Origin: Gaiellasilicea sp963829845
Lineage (GTDB): Bacteria > Actinomycetota > Thermoleophilia > Gaiellales > Gaiellaceae
Length of the DNA stretch: 64,000 bases
Direction: 5' to 3'
Assembly: GCA_963829845.1 (NCBI GenBank)
Contig: CAWHKD010000013.1
Coordinates: 6,178 to 70,177 of the forward strand
Below the pieces are notes generated by a model. That model was given only the letters and a program-made list of their open reading frames with translations. It had not been told where the DNA came from and ran no database searches. Of this stretch, positions 20,216 to 28,629 are shown in pieces. The position numbers and the translations under genes are program-made. How positions within the stretch are numbered: position 1 is the stretch's first letter; each line of letters starts with the position of its first letter.

Positions 20216-20302
20216 CTACCGCTTCGGGAGGAGGACTGCCGCAGCCGCCGCCGCGTGCGCCAGCACCGAGACGGTCGCAACGATCTTGAGGGTCGTGTTC
20301 AT
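20216..20302 (-). CDS. Possible 28-residue membrane peptide
   Basis: A short open frame from ATG 20302 to TAG 20216 encodes a peptide with one hydrophobic stretch (IVATVSVLAHAAAAAAVLL) between charged ends, as in a single-pass membrane peptide. It begins right after the stop of the convergent kinase and lies downstream of the cupredoxin gene. It has no clear ribosome site. Coding is plausible but not established. Confidence 0.25.
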   Translation of the reverse strand: MNTTLKIVATVSVLAHAAAAAAVLLPKR

Positions 20303-20378
20303 CGTCACGAGAACGGGTATCGGCAGCGGCCGGATACGGCTTGACCGCCTGTCGGAGCTGCGCAGACGCAGTGGCGGT

Positions 20379-20793
20379 TCAGCCGACCGTGAAGCTCCCG
20401 TTCATCTGGCTGGAGTGCGGATCGCAGACGAATGTGTACTCACCGGCCTGGAGCGTCACCTCGAACGTCTCTTCGCCCTCCTCCGAGACCTCCGTGGAGA
20501 CGTCGACGCCGCCGGGGCCGGTGAGGTGGAAGTTGTGCGCCGTCGACTGGTCGTTGACGGCGAGGGTGTAGTCGCCGGCCGTGATCCCGTCGGTGCCGTC
20601 GAGGCTGATGTCGAAGCCCGGCCCGACGCTGCCGTTCAGCGTCGTGCCGCCGCCGCTGCTGCCGCCGCTCGTCGTGCTCGCTTCCGTCGTCGCGGCGGCC
20701 TCGCTGCCCTCGTCGTCGTCGCCTCCACACGCCGGCCAGGGCGAGGCCGAGAACGAGCAGCAGGATCCCAAGGCTGAGGTGGCGCCGGTTCAC
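20379..20793 (-). CDS. Cupredoxin-domain lipoprotein (one frameshift)
   Basis: The start is ATG 20793 with a signal sequence (SLGILLLVLGLALAG). One base near 20731 separates it from the mature part, which would begin with a lipobox Cys followed by GGDDDEG. After a Thr/Ser/Gly linker, the cupredoxin fold carries all type 1 copper ligands: His in HNFHL, then Cys, His and Met in the C-terminal CDPHSSQM. It is therefore a plastocyanin/azurin-like blue copper protein anchored to the outer face of the membrane, probably an electron carrier. The corA gene precedes it on the same strand by 59 bases. Confidence 0.82.
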
Positions 20794-20852
20794 AGGATCT
20801 CCTTCCGGTCGGTGTCATCCACGACTACGCGCGTCTTTCCCGACCGGTTCGG

Positions 20853-21830
20853 TCATAACCAGCCGGAGCGTCGAAACTTGGCATAGAGCACGAGGCAGAT
20901 CGCCGCGATCAGCAGCAGCACCGCCGGGTAGCCAAAGCGCCATCCGAGCTCGGGCATGTGCTCGAAGTTCATCCCGTAGATGCCCGCGACGGCCGTCGGC
21001 ACGGCGATGATCGCGACCCAGGCCGAGATCTTCCGCATGTCCTCGTTCTGGCGCACGCTCACCTGCGTCAGGTTCGCCTGGAGTGCGCCCGCGAGGAGGG
21101 CGCCGAAGCCGTCGATCTGCTCGCCGACGCGGGCGGCGTGGTCGGCGACGTCGCGGAAGTACGGGATCAGCTTCTCGTCGATGTTGGGGACGCCGGGCAA
21201 CGTCAACTCACGCAGCGTCGGACGGAGCGGGCCTGTGGCGCGGGCGAACTCGAGTACCTCGCGCCGCAGCCGGTAAATGCGCTCGACCGGGTTCGCGCCC
21301 TGCGGCGAGAAGACCTCCGCCTCCACCTCCTCGATGTCCTCGAGCACGCCGTCAACGACCGGGTCGTAGGCAGCGACAACCTGATCGAGAATCGCGTAGA
21401 GCGCGGCGCCCGGCCCCTTAGCGAGCAGCGCCGGCTGCAGCTCCAGCTGCTCGCGGACCTTGCCGAGTCCACCCGCATCGCCGTGCCGGACGGTGATCAG
21501 GAAGTCGGGCCCGACGAAGACCATCACCTCGCCGATGTCGACGAGCTCCTCCGGCCCGAGGTAGCGCACGGTCTTGATGACGAGGAAGAGCGTCTCGCCG
21601 TAGACCTCCAGCTTGGGCCGCTGGTGCGCGCTCACAGCGTCGTCGACGGCCAGCACGTGCAGGTCGAACTCGCGTCGGATCGCGTCGAACTCCTGCACCG
21701 TCGGCTCGACGAGCCCGACCCACGCGAAGCCGCCTGCGTCGGCCGCGTCGGCACGAACGCCCACCACGTTCTTGGGCCGGTCGAGGCGGCGTCCCTCGCC
21801 GTAGACGGCGCAGTCGACGATCACGCCCAC
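20853..21830 (-). CDS. corA: CorA-family magnesium/divalent cation transporter
   Basis: The 325-residue protein has a long N-terminal cytoplasmic domain and two C-terminal membrane helices (about 264-284 and 298-316). The first ends in the selectivity motif YGMNFEHMPE (GMN about 284-286). This two-helix pentameric channel passes Mg2+, Co2+ or Ni2+. It starts at GTG 21830 (GTG at 21824 is possible). It is divergent from the FAD dehydrogenase with 25 bases between starts. Confidence 0.93.
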   Translation of the reverse strand: MGVIVDCAVYGEGRRLDRPKNVVGVRADAADAGGFAWVGLVEPTVQEFDAIRREFDLHVLAVDDAVSAHQRPKLEVYGETLFLVIKTVRYLGPEELVDIGEVMVFVGPDFLITVRHGDAGGLGKVREQLELQPALLAKGPGAALYAILDQVVAAYDPVVDGVLEDIEEVEAEVFSPQGANPVERIYRLRREVLEFARATGPLRPTLRELTLPGVPNIDEKLIPYFRDVADHAARVGEQIDGFGALLAGALQANLTQVSVRQNEDMRKISAWVAIIAVPTAVAGIYGMNFEHMPELGWRFGYPAVLLLIAAICLVLYAKFRRSGWL

Positions 21831-21855
21831 ATCCTGACGGTTTACGTTCCTTCGG

Positions 21856-24258
21856 ATGCGGACGCGAGCGCGCGCGGTGGTGATCGGCGGCGGGGTCGGC
21901 GGCTGCTCGATCCTCTACTGGCTGACCCGACTCGGCTGGGACGACGTCGTCCTCGTCGAGCGGGCCGACCTCACGTCGGGCTCCACCTTCCACTCGGCGG
22001 GGCTCGTCGGCCAGCTGCGGAGCTCGCTCTCGCTGACGAGGATGATGATGGCGAGCGTCGATCTCTACCGGACGATCGGCGAGGAGGTCGGCCTCGAGAC
22101 GGGCTGGCGCGAGGTGGGATCGCTGCGGGTCGCTTCCTCCCCCGAGCGGATGGAGGAGATCGCCCGCCAGGCCGGCTGGGCAAAGACGTTCGGCCTCCCG
22201 CTCGAGCTCATCTCCGCCCCGGAGGCCCAGGAGCTCTTCCCGCCGATGACGACGGACGGAGTGCTCGGCGCCGCGTATCTGCCGACGGACGGCTACGTCG
22301 ATCCGTCGCAGCTCACGTTCGCGCTCGCCGAGGGAGCGCGGCGGGGCGGCGCCGAGCTCGCGACCAACACGCGTGTCACCGCGATCCCGGTCGAGCGGGG
22401 GCGGGTGGCCGGGGTCGTCACCGACAGGGGCGAGATCGAGGCCGACGTCGTCGTCAACGCCGGCGGCATGTTCGCGGCGGAGCTGGGCGAGCTCGCCGGC
22501 GTGACCGTCCCGATCGTGCCGATGGCGCACGAGTATCTCGTCACGCGCCCGGCTGGGCTTCCGCTCGACATGCCGACGATGCGGGATCCGTCGCTGCTCG
22601 TCTACTTCCGGCCCGAGTCGGGCGGCCTCGTCATGGGCGGCTACGAACGTGATCCCGCGCCGTGGTCGCTCGACGGGATTCCGCCCGACTTCAACGGGAA
22701 GCTGCTCGAAGAGGACTGGCCCCGCTTCGAGCCGCTGCTCGAGAACGCGATCCGCCGGGTGCCGGCGCTGGCGGAAATGGAGGTCGTGCGACTGATCAAC
22801 GGCCCGGAGGCCTTCACACCGGACGGCGAGTTCATCCTGGGGCCCACCGACGTGCGCGGTTTCTGGATCGCCGCCGGCTTCTGTGCGCACGGCCTCGCCG
22901 GCGCGGGCGGAATGGGCAGACTCGTCGCCGAGTGGATCGTCGAAGGAACGCCGAGCCTCGACGTCTGGCACATGGATTCCCGGCGCTTCGGCGCCGCGTA
23001 CACCACCCGCGACTACACGCTCTCCCGCACGACCGAGGTCTACTCCACCTACTACGACGTCAAGTACCCCGGCCATGAACGGGAGGCCGGTCGCCCCCTC
23101 CGGCTCTCGCCGGCGTATCCGCGGCTACAGGAGCTCGGCGCGGCGTTCGGCGAGAAGTCGGGCTGGGAACGGGCGAACTGGTTCGACCCGAACGCCTCCG
23201 GCAGCGACGAGAGCCTGCGGCCGCGCGGCTGGGCCGGCCGCCATTGGTCCCCGGCGATCGGGGTCGAGCACGCCGCCTGCCGCGACGCGGCCGCGGTCTT
23301 CGACGAGTCGTCGTTCGCCAAGATCGAGGTCGCCGGGCCCGGCGCCGCCGACCTCCTCGAGTGGCTCTGCGACAACCGCGTCGCCCGCGACGTCGGCGCG
23401 ATCACGTACACGCAGATGCTGAACGCGAAGGGCGGGATCGAGTGTGACTTCACCGTCACACGCCTTGCGGAGGATCGCTTCCGGATCGTCACCGGGACGG
23501 CGTTCGGCCGCCACGATCTCGCCTGGATCCGCCAACACGCCCCTGACGACGGCTCCGTCAGCGTCGACGACGTCACCTCGAAGTACGCCTGCATCGGCAT
23601 CTGGGGCCCGGCAAGCCGCCAGATCGTGGCGCCGCTGACGACCGATCCGCTCGACTTCCCGTACATGCGGGCGCGCGAGCTCAGCATCGGCCCGGTGCCC
23701 TGCCTCGCGTTGCGGGTCACCTACGTCGGCGAGCTCGGCTGGGAGCTGTACTGCCCGTCCGAGTTCGGGCTTCGGCTCTGGGACACGATCTGGGAGGCGG
23801 GCGGCGAGCACGGGCTCGTCGCCGGCGGCTACAAGGCGATCGACTCGCTCCGGCTCGAGAAGGGCTATCGCGTCTGGGGCACCGACATCACCGCCGACGA
23901 CACTCCGTACGAGGCCGGTCTCGGCTTCGCGGTCAAACGTGACAAGGACTTTCTCGGGAAGGAGGCCTTGCTGGCGCGGTCCGAGCCGGAACGGCGTCTG
24001 GTGTGCCTGACGCTCGCGGACGCACGCGCCGTGGCGCTCGGCTCCGAGCCGGTGCGTGTCGGCGGCGAGCTCGCCGGCCGCGTCACGAGTGGCGGCTTCG
24101 GCTACACGGTCGGGTGCTCGATCGCATACGCCTACCTGCCGGCGGGGAATGTCGAGCCCGGGGCGCCGGTCGAGGTCGAGATCTTCGGCGAGTGGGTGGA
24201 AGGCGAGGTTGCGGCCGAGCCGCTCTACGACCCCGGCGGCGAGCGCCTGCGCGCTTAA
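21856..24258 (+). CDS. FAD-dependent dehydrogenase fused to GcvT domain (dimethylglycine/sarcosine dehydrogenase-like)
   Basis: The 800-residue protein has an N-terminal DAO-type FAD domain (VVIGGGVGGCSILYWL at about 8-23; FHSAGLVGQLR region where the flavin His lies) and a C-terminal aminomethyltransferase (GcvT) half (about 430-790) with folate-binding features such as YVGELGWELY and the GcvT C-terminal barrel. Such enzymes oxidise N-methyl amines (dimethylglycine, sarcosine) and pass the one-carbon unit to tetrahydrofolate. The substrate is inferred. It is monocistronic, divergent from corA, and convergent with the reduced histidine kinase. Confidence 0.9.
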   Translation: MRTRARAVVIGGGVGGCSILYWLTRLGWDDVVLVERADLTSGSTFHSAGLVGQLRSSLSLTRMMMASVDLYRTIGEEVGLETGWREVGSLRVASSPERMEEIARQAGWAKTFGLPLELISAPEAQELFPPMTTDGVLGAAYLPTDGYVDPSQLTFALAEGARRGGAELATNTRVTAIPVERGRVAGVVTDRGEIEADVVVNAGGMFAAELGELAGVTVPIVPMAHEYLVTRPAGLPLDMPTMRDPSLLVYFRPESGGLVMGGYERDPAPWSLDGIPPDFNGKLLEEDWPRFEPLLENAIRRVPALAEMEVVRLINGPEAFTPDGEFILGPTDVRGFWIAAGFCAHGLAGAGGMGRLVAEWIVEGTPSLDVWHMDSRRFGAAYTTRDYTLSRTTEVYSTYYDVKYPGHEREAGRPLRLSPAYPRLQELGAAFGEKSGWERANWFDPNASGSDESLRPRGWAGRHWSPAIGVEHAACRDAAAVFDESSFAKIEVAGPGAADLLEWLCDNRVARDVGAITYTQMLNAKGGIECDFTVTRLAEDRFRIVTGTAFGRHDLAWIRQHAPDDGSVSVDDVTSKYACIGIWGPASRQIVAPLTTDPLDFPYMRARELSIGPVPCLALRVTYVGELGWELYCPSEFGLRLWDTIWEAGGEHGLVAGGYKAIDSLRLEKGYRVWGTDITADDTPYEAGLGFAVKRDKDFLGKEALLARSEPERRLVCLTLADARAVALGSEPVRVGGELAGRVTSGGFGYTVGCSIAYAYLPAGNVEPGAPVEVEIFGEWVEGEVAAEPLYDPGGERLRA

Positions 24259-24263
24259 CCCTC

Positions 24264-24824
24264 CTAGAACCGCAGCTCGCCGCCGCCGGTGGCGGTGACG
24301 ACGCCGTCGGCGACGACGAGCTCGACGACCGGGCCGCGGCCTGGAGCCTCGAGCGCGTCCAGGAGAAGCTCGACGAGCCGGCTCTGGAGCTCGCCGGGGC
24401 CGCGGACGGTCGTGGCATCGCCGCTCGAGCGCAGCTCGACATCGTGGGTCGGCACGACACGCGCGACGAGCGCGATCGCATCCGCCGCTGCGACGCCGAC
24501 CGAGAGCTCCTCGGGCGGCTGGGGCCGGAGCCGGACGAACGCCTGGAGCGCGCGCACGATCTCGACGACCTCTCCGCCGGTCCGGTGCGTGAGCGAGATC
24601 CGGTCGTAGAGCTTGGTACCCGGCTCCGCCTCGCCGAGCGCGAGCTCGGCCGAGCCGAGGAGTGCAACGAGTGGATTCGAGAGCTCGTGCAGGGCGCCGC
24701 GGGTCAGCCGACCGAGTGTGGCGAGCGAGCGGAGTTCTTCGGTGTCGTAGGTCACTGTCTCTATGATCCTCACGCGCATCGGTGCCCGAGGCGCAGTTGT
24801 TGATGGCCGCCGCAGACCTCTCAT
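24264..24824 (-). CDS. Reduced histidine-kinase-like protein (dimerisation helix, degenerate ATPase part)
   Basis: The protein has 186 residues (or 171 from ATG 24779). It has a HisKA-type helix RGALHELSNPLVALLGS with the phospho-acceptor His, then a two-helix region, and a short domain ending VVADGVVTATGGGELRF. The N-box-like helix (RLVELLLDALEAP) lacks the usual Asn, and the protein stops before any G1 or G2 nucleotide motif. It could be a phosphotransfer or scaffold protein instead of an active kinase. It is divergent from the LuxR-type regulator with 49 bases between starts, which suggests they form one signalling unit. Confidence 0.7.
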   Translation of the reverse strand: MRGLRRPSTTAPRAPMRVRIIETVTYDTEELRSLATLGRLTRGALHELSNPLVALLGSAELALGEAEPGTKLYDRISLTHRTGGEVVEIVRALQAFVRLRPQPPEELSVGVAAADAIALVARVVPTHDVELRSSGDATTVRGPGELQSRLVELLLDALEAPGRGPVVELVVADGVVTATGGGELRF

Positions 24825-24873
24825 GCTCCCCCGCGATGTTCCCGCTTTCCAGGCGAAAGGATCCTAGACCCCT

Positions 24874-25509
24874 GTGACCGACCGGACCGTCGTCACGTCC
24901 GTGCTCGTCGCGGACGATCATCCCGCAGTCGTCGAGGCGGTCGCCGACGTGCTCGCGGAGCACGGGATCGAGATCGCCGGGCGCGCCCGCGACGGCGACG
25001 ACGCTGTGGAGCAGATCGAGCTGCGGAAGCCGACGGTTGCGATCCTCGACCTCCGCATGCCCGGCCAGTCCGGGATCGAGGTCGCGCGGCTGGTGGCGCG
25101 ATCCGCGCCGGACACGGCCGTGATCCTCTACACGGCGTTCGGCGACCGGGCGCTCCTGACGGAAGCGCTTGACGCGGGCGCGCGGGGGTTCGTGCTCAAG
25201 GAGGCGCCGCTGGCCGAGGTCGTGCGGGCGGTCGAGCTCGTCGCCTCAGGACGAACGTACGTGGACCCGGTCCTCGCTGGGGTGCTGTCGAGCTCGGCAG
25301 CGACGGACAAGATGCTGAACCTGACGCAGCGCGAACGCGACGTGCTCCGGCTGCTGGCCGACGGCATGTCGAACGAGGAGATCGGCAAGAGCCTCTTCAT
25401 CTCGCCGGAGACGGTTCGCACGCACGTGCGCAAGGCGATGGCGAAGCTCGACGCCGACACGCGGACGCAGGCCGTGGCAACGGCGCTGCGGCAGTCGCTG
25501 ATCGCCTAA
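24874..25509 (+). CDS. NarL/LuxR-family response regulator
   Basis: This 211-residue regulator has a receiver domain with acidic residues DD (14-15), phospho-acceptor Asp in VAILDLRMP (about residue 59), switch Lys in FVLKEAP, and a C-terminal LuxR helix-turn-helix (LTQRERDVLRLLADGMSNEEIGKS split as TQRERDVLRLL and SNEEIGKSLFIS, about 150-178). It starts at GTG 24874. The reduced kinase gene lies divergently just upstream and is the likely partner. The target genes are unknown. Confidence 0.93.
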   Translation: MTDRTVVTSVLVADDHPAVVEAVADVLAEHGIEIAGRARDGDDAVEQIELRKPTVAILDLRMPGQSGIEVARLVARSAPDTAVILYTAFGDRALLTEALDAGARGFVLKEAPLAEVVRAVELVASGRTYVDPVLAGVLSSSAATDKMLNLTQRERDVLRLLADGMSNEEIGKSLFISPETVRTHVRKAMAKLDADTRTQAVATALRQSLIA

Positions 25510-26205
25510 GGCGGGCGGCCGCAGAGCGGCGAACGGGTCCGTGATCTCGAGCTGCCGGCTGCGGAAGCGATAGACCTCGGCCGGCCGCCCGCCCGTGCGG
25601 CCGGGCTCGCGTCGCGCACCGGTCGGCTCGAGCACGTCGCGTCGTAGGAGGACGCGCTTGAGGTTCGTCGCGGAGACATCGTGGCCGAGCGCGGCGGCGT
25701 ACAGATCGCGCAGCTCTGAGAGCGTGAACGTCCCCGGCGCGAGCGCGAAGCCGACGTTTGTGTAGGAGAGCTTCCCGCGCAGGCGCTCGCGCGCCGCGAG
25801 CACGATCTCGGCGTGGTCGAAGGCGAGCGTGGGTAGGTCGTCGACGACATGCCAGGACGTGTCGCCGGGCAGCTCCGGGTCGACGTCCGCGGGGACGAGC
25901 CCGAGGAACGCGGTCGCGAGCTCGCGGTGGCTCGGATGCCGGTCCGGCTCGCTCCAGCTCCCCAGCTGCTCGAGGTGGGCGACCTCGCGGACGTCGACCT
26001 TCGCGGCGAGCTGGCGTCGGATCGAGCCGTCGAGCGTCTCGTCGGCCGCAAGCGCGCCTCCGGGCAGGGCCCAGGCGCCGCTGTAGGGTTCCCGCGCGCG
26101 TTGCCAGAGCAGCGCCTGCAGCACCCGCTCGCGCACCTGCAGGACTGCGGCGAGCACGACCTGCTGAGGTGCTGTGGTAGGATCCTTCAGAGGTTTCTGC
26201 CTCAC
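25506..26205 (-). CDS. NUDIX hydrolase-type transcriptional regulator (NrtR-like)
   Basis: An N-terminal NUDIX domain (PYSGAWALPGGAL, then a box with degenerate acidic residues: DETLDGSIRRQLAAKV) is followed by a winged helix (LRDLYAAALGHDVSATNLKRVLL; GRPAEVYRF). This combination is the NrtR architecture, where the NUDIX part is a ligand sensor. It starts at GTG 26205. As sequenced, the frame continues antisense into the LuxR gene to 25246, but homology ends near 25515 and TAG at 25508-25506 lies one base out of frame, so a one-base error is probable. A palindrome at its start suggests autoregulation. Confidence 0.8.
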
Positions 26206-26207
26206 AG

Positions 26208-26221
26208 TCTAAAACCTTAGA
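26208..26221. promoter_or_regulatory. Palindromic operator TCTAA-AACC-TTAGA in divergent promoter
   Basis: TCTAA (26208-26212) and TTAGA (26217-26221) form a perfect inverted repeat around AACC, an AT-rich island in GC-rich DNA. It lies between the NUDIX regulator (GTG 26205) and the BMP lipoprotein (ATG 26237). TAAGGT on the minus strand (26219-26214), a TANNNT -10 box ten bases before the regulator's GTG, overlaps it. The regulator probably binds here and controls both genes. Confidence 0.5.
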
Positions 26222-26236
26222 TGAAAGGCTCTGCCC

Positions 26237-27280
26237 ATGCTTCGCCTGATCCCGTTCGCGCTGCTGCTCTGCGTTTTCACCCTCGCCGGCTGCGGCTCGG
26301 ACGACGAGGAGACCGCGTCGACGACCGCCGCGACCGCGACCGAGGCCGCCGAGCCGGTGCGCGTCGGCCTGGTCGTCGACAAGGGCCAGCTGGACGACAA
26401 CGGCTTCAACGAGCTCGCATTCCGCGGCGTCAAGCGTGCCGAGGACGAGCTGGGAGTCGAAGGTCGCGTCGTCGAGTCGGCAACCGCGGCCGACTACATC
26501 CCGAACATGACCTCGCTGGCGCGCGACGGCTACGACCTCGTGATCGGCGTCGGCTTCGCGCAGGGCGACGCGGTCGGCAAGGTCGCACAGCGGTTCCCGG
26601 AGACGAAGTTCGCGATCATCGACGTCGACCAGGCGTTCGTGCCGGGCAAGCCGGCGAACGTCCAGGGGCTGCTCTTCCGAGAGGAAGAGGTCGGCTACCT
26701 CGTCGGCTACCTGGCCGGGCTCGAGGAGAAGCGCCGCGCGGGCAAGGACGTGATCAGCGCAGTCGGAGGGATGAAGGAGCCGCCAGTCGACCGGTTCATC
26801 GCCGGCTACTTCGCGGGCGCCGAAAAGGCGGCGCCCGGGATCAAGCTGATCCACGACTACTCGCAGGACTGGGACGACCAGGCGAAGTGCAAGGAGCTGG
26901 CGCTGAACCAGATTGCGCGCGGCTCGAACGTTGTCTTCCAGGTCGCCGGCGGCTGTGGCCTCGGCGCGCTCAACGCGGCGGGTGAACGCGACCGCTGGGG
27001 GATCGGCGTGGACGCCGACCAGTCGTTCCTCGGCCCGCACATCCTCACGAGCGCGCAGAAGGGCGTCGACGCGGCCGTCTTCCTGACGATCAAGTCACTT
27101 CAGAACGGCGACTTCAAGGGCGGCGGCAACTCGACGATCGGGCTCAAGGAGGACGGCGTCGGGCTCGGCAAGGTCAGCGCCGACGTGCCGAAGGCGGATG
27201 TGAACAAGGTCGACGAGATCAAGCAGCAAATCGCCGACGGCGAGATCACGGGCATCCCGACCGAAGTCGGCGAGAGTTAG
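26237..27280 (+). CDS. BMP family ABC transporter substrate-binding lipoprotein
   Basis: The 347-residue protein has a signal peptide with lipobox TLAGC (Cys about 19), an acidic linker, then a basic membrane protein (BMP/PnrA) fold: VGLVVDKGQLDDNGFNELA split at VDKGQLDDNGFN, YDLVIGVGFAQGD, FAIIDVD, AVGGMKEPPVDRF and GVDADQSF. BMP proteins bind nucleosides or related ligands for ABC import. No permease or ATPase gene follows, so it would have to share a distant transporter. AAAGG lies eight bases before the ATG. The divergent NUDIX regulator and operator suggest control by a nucleotide- or NAD-related signal (inference). Confidence 0.9.
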   Translation: MLRLIPFALLLCVFTLAGCGSDDEETASTTAATATEAAEPVRVGLVVDKGQLDDNGFNELAFRGVKRAEDELGVEGRVVESATAADYIPNMTSLARDGYDLVIGVGFAQGDAVGKVAQRFPETKFAIIDVDQAFVPGKPANVQGLLFREEEVGYLVGYLAGLEEKRRAGKDVISAVGGMKEPPVDRFIAGYFAGAEKAAPGIKLIHDYSQDWDDQAKCKELALNQIARGSNVVFQVAGGCGLGALNAAGERDRWGIGVDADQSFLGPHILTSAQKGVDAAVFLTIKSLQNGDFKGGGNSTIGLKEDGVGLGKVSADVPKADVNKVDEIKQQIADGEITGIPTEVGES

Positions 27281-27295
27281 CCGGAACGGGCGAGC

Positions 27296-27544
27296 TCAGC
27301 CGCCGGCGATGGCGGCGACGATGCGGATGCGGGCATCGTCGCCGACTGGCGCCGTCAGGTCGTGCGCGCGCTCGCCGTCGACGTAGACGTGGACGAGCGG
27401 CCGCACGGTGCCGCCCTCGTCGAGGACGAGATCGCGCACAGGCAGCGCGCGGAGCGCGTCGCCGACGGTCGCCGCGTCGATGTCGAACTGCTTCCGGCCA
27501 CCGGCCTCGGTCGCCAGCAGGCCGGGCAGGAGCACGGTCGCCAC
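27296..27544 (-). CDS. MoaD/ThiS-family ubiquitin-like sulfur carrier
   Basis: The 82-residue beta-grasp protein ends in Gly-Gly (VAAIAGG), the residue pair that is adenylated and thiocarboxylated in MoaD/ThiS carriers. Other MoaD features are TVGDALRALP near the middle and VYVDGERAHDL before the end. The GTG start at 27544 is two bases after the stop of the Asp-box protein, so the two are co-translated. No moaE, thiG or E1 enzyme is nearby. Pairing with an Asp-box protein suggests a dedicated use rather than molybdopterin or thiamine synthesis. Confidence 0.9.
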   Translation of the reverse strand: MATVLLPGLLATEAGGRKQFDIDAATVGDALRALPVRDLVLDEGGTVRPLVHVYVDGERAHDLTAPVGDDARIRIVAAIAGG

Positions 27545-27546
27545 GT

Positions 27547-28599
27547 CTAGGTCGCGGCCTCGACCGAGAGGATCGGCGGCAGGTGCCGCGCCGCCTCGGT
27601 CACCTCGTCGCCTTGGAGCGCGTAGACGTGGCCGCTCTGGGTGCCGGCGTAGACCGCCTCATCGTCCTGGCTCATCGCCTCGCGGAGCACCGCCGCCCAC
27701 GCCTGCTTCTCTGCCACGATCAGCTGCCAGCTCGCACCGGCGTCCGCGGTCGTGTAGATCCCGAGCCGGCCGTCGCAAGTAACCCGGTTCTCAGCGCCCT
27801 CCTCCGGGATCACGAACGCGCGATCGGGGTCGCCGGGGTCGAGCGCGAGCGCGAAGCCGAAGCCTGACGGCAGCCCGTTCTCGTCCAGCCGCTCCCAGCT
27901 GTCGCCGCCGTCGTCGGACCGGTAGACGCCGCAGTGATTCTGCTGCCACAACCGTCCCGGCCGGCCCGGATGCGCAAGCACCTTGTGCACGCATTGGCCG
28001 ACCTCGGGGAAGCGATCCTCCGGGAAGAAGCAGGCTTCAGTGCCCTGATTCCGTGGCTGCCAGGATGCGCCGCCGTCCTCGGACCGGAAGACCCCGGCCG
28101 CCGAAATCCCGATCCAGAGTTTCTGCGCATCGTCGGGGTCGAGCGTGATCGAGTGCGTGATCAGGCCGCCGGCGCCGGGCGACCACTTCTCCCGTGTCTC
28201 GTGTCCGAGCACGGCCTCGTTCACGTGCCAGCTCGAGCCCGAGTCGTCGGAGCGGAAGAGCACGCCCGGCTCGCCGCCGAGCCAGAGCGTGCCCGGCTCG
28301 GAGGGGTGCCCCGGCTCGAGATGCCACGTCGAGGCGAGCTTGAGCTCGCTCTCCTCGGGCAGGCCGAGACCTTCGGAGCGCTCCCAGGTCGTGCCCATGT
28401 CGGTCGAGCGCTGGACGGTGCCACCGTAGACCCAGCTGTTCGCGCAGGCGTAGAGAGCGCCGTCACGCGGGTCGACGATCGCATGGTTCACCTGCCAGCC
28501 GGGCAGGAACGGGCCCTCGACCTCGAACGAGCGGCGGTCCTCGTCACCGCGGACGAGGAAGAGACCCTTCCGGGTACCGACCACGAGGAGCGCGCCCAC
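27547..28599 (-). CDS. Asp-box (BNR) beta-propeller protein, exo-alpha-sialidase-like
   Basis: The 350-residue protein has repeated Asp-box turns: STDMGTTW, SDDSGSSW, SEDGGASW, SDDGGDSW and TADAGASW, spaced 45-70 residues apart as in five- or six-bladed propellers of the sialidase/VPS10 type. No signal peptide is visible, so it appears cytoplasmic, and sialidase catalytic Arg residues cannot be assigned. It starts at ATG 28599. It is followed after two bases by the MoaD-like gene and preceded by the amine oxidase gene (30 bases). The enzymatic activity, if any, is unknown. Confidence 0.85.
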   Translation of the reverse strand: MGALLVVGTRKGLFLVRGDEDRRSFEVEGPFLPGWQVNHAIVDPRDGALYACANSWVYGGTVQRSTDMGTTWERSEGLGLPEESELKLASTWHLEPGHPSEPGTLWLGGEPGVLFRSDDSGSSWHVNEAVLGHETREKWSPGAGGLITHSITLDPDDAQKLWIGISAAGVFRSEDGGASWQPRNQGTEACFFPEDRFPEVGQCVHKVLAHPGRPGRLWQQNHCGVYRSDDGGDSWERLDENGLPSGFGFALALDPGDPDRAFVIPEEGAENRVTCDGRLGIYTTADAGASWQLIVAEKQAWAAVLREAMSQDDEAVYAGTQSGHVYALQGDEVTEAARHLPPILSVEAAT

Positions 28600-28629
28600 G
28601 AGCCGACCTTACCGAAGAACATCCTGCGA

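Noticed and set aside
24825..24873. Upstream coding extension of the LuxR-type regulator or the kinase-like gene
   Set aside because: No supported start and no homology; treated as the divergent promoter.
25246..25505. C-terminal tail of the NUDIX regulator antisense to the LuxR gene
   Set aside because: The predicted residues look like a shadow of the opposite gene; the family ends at the winged helix.
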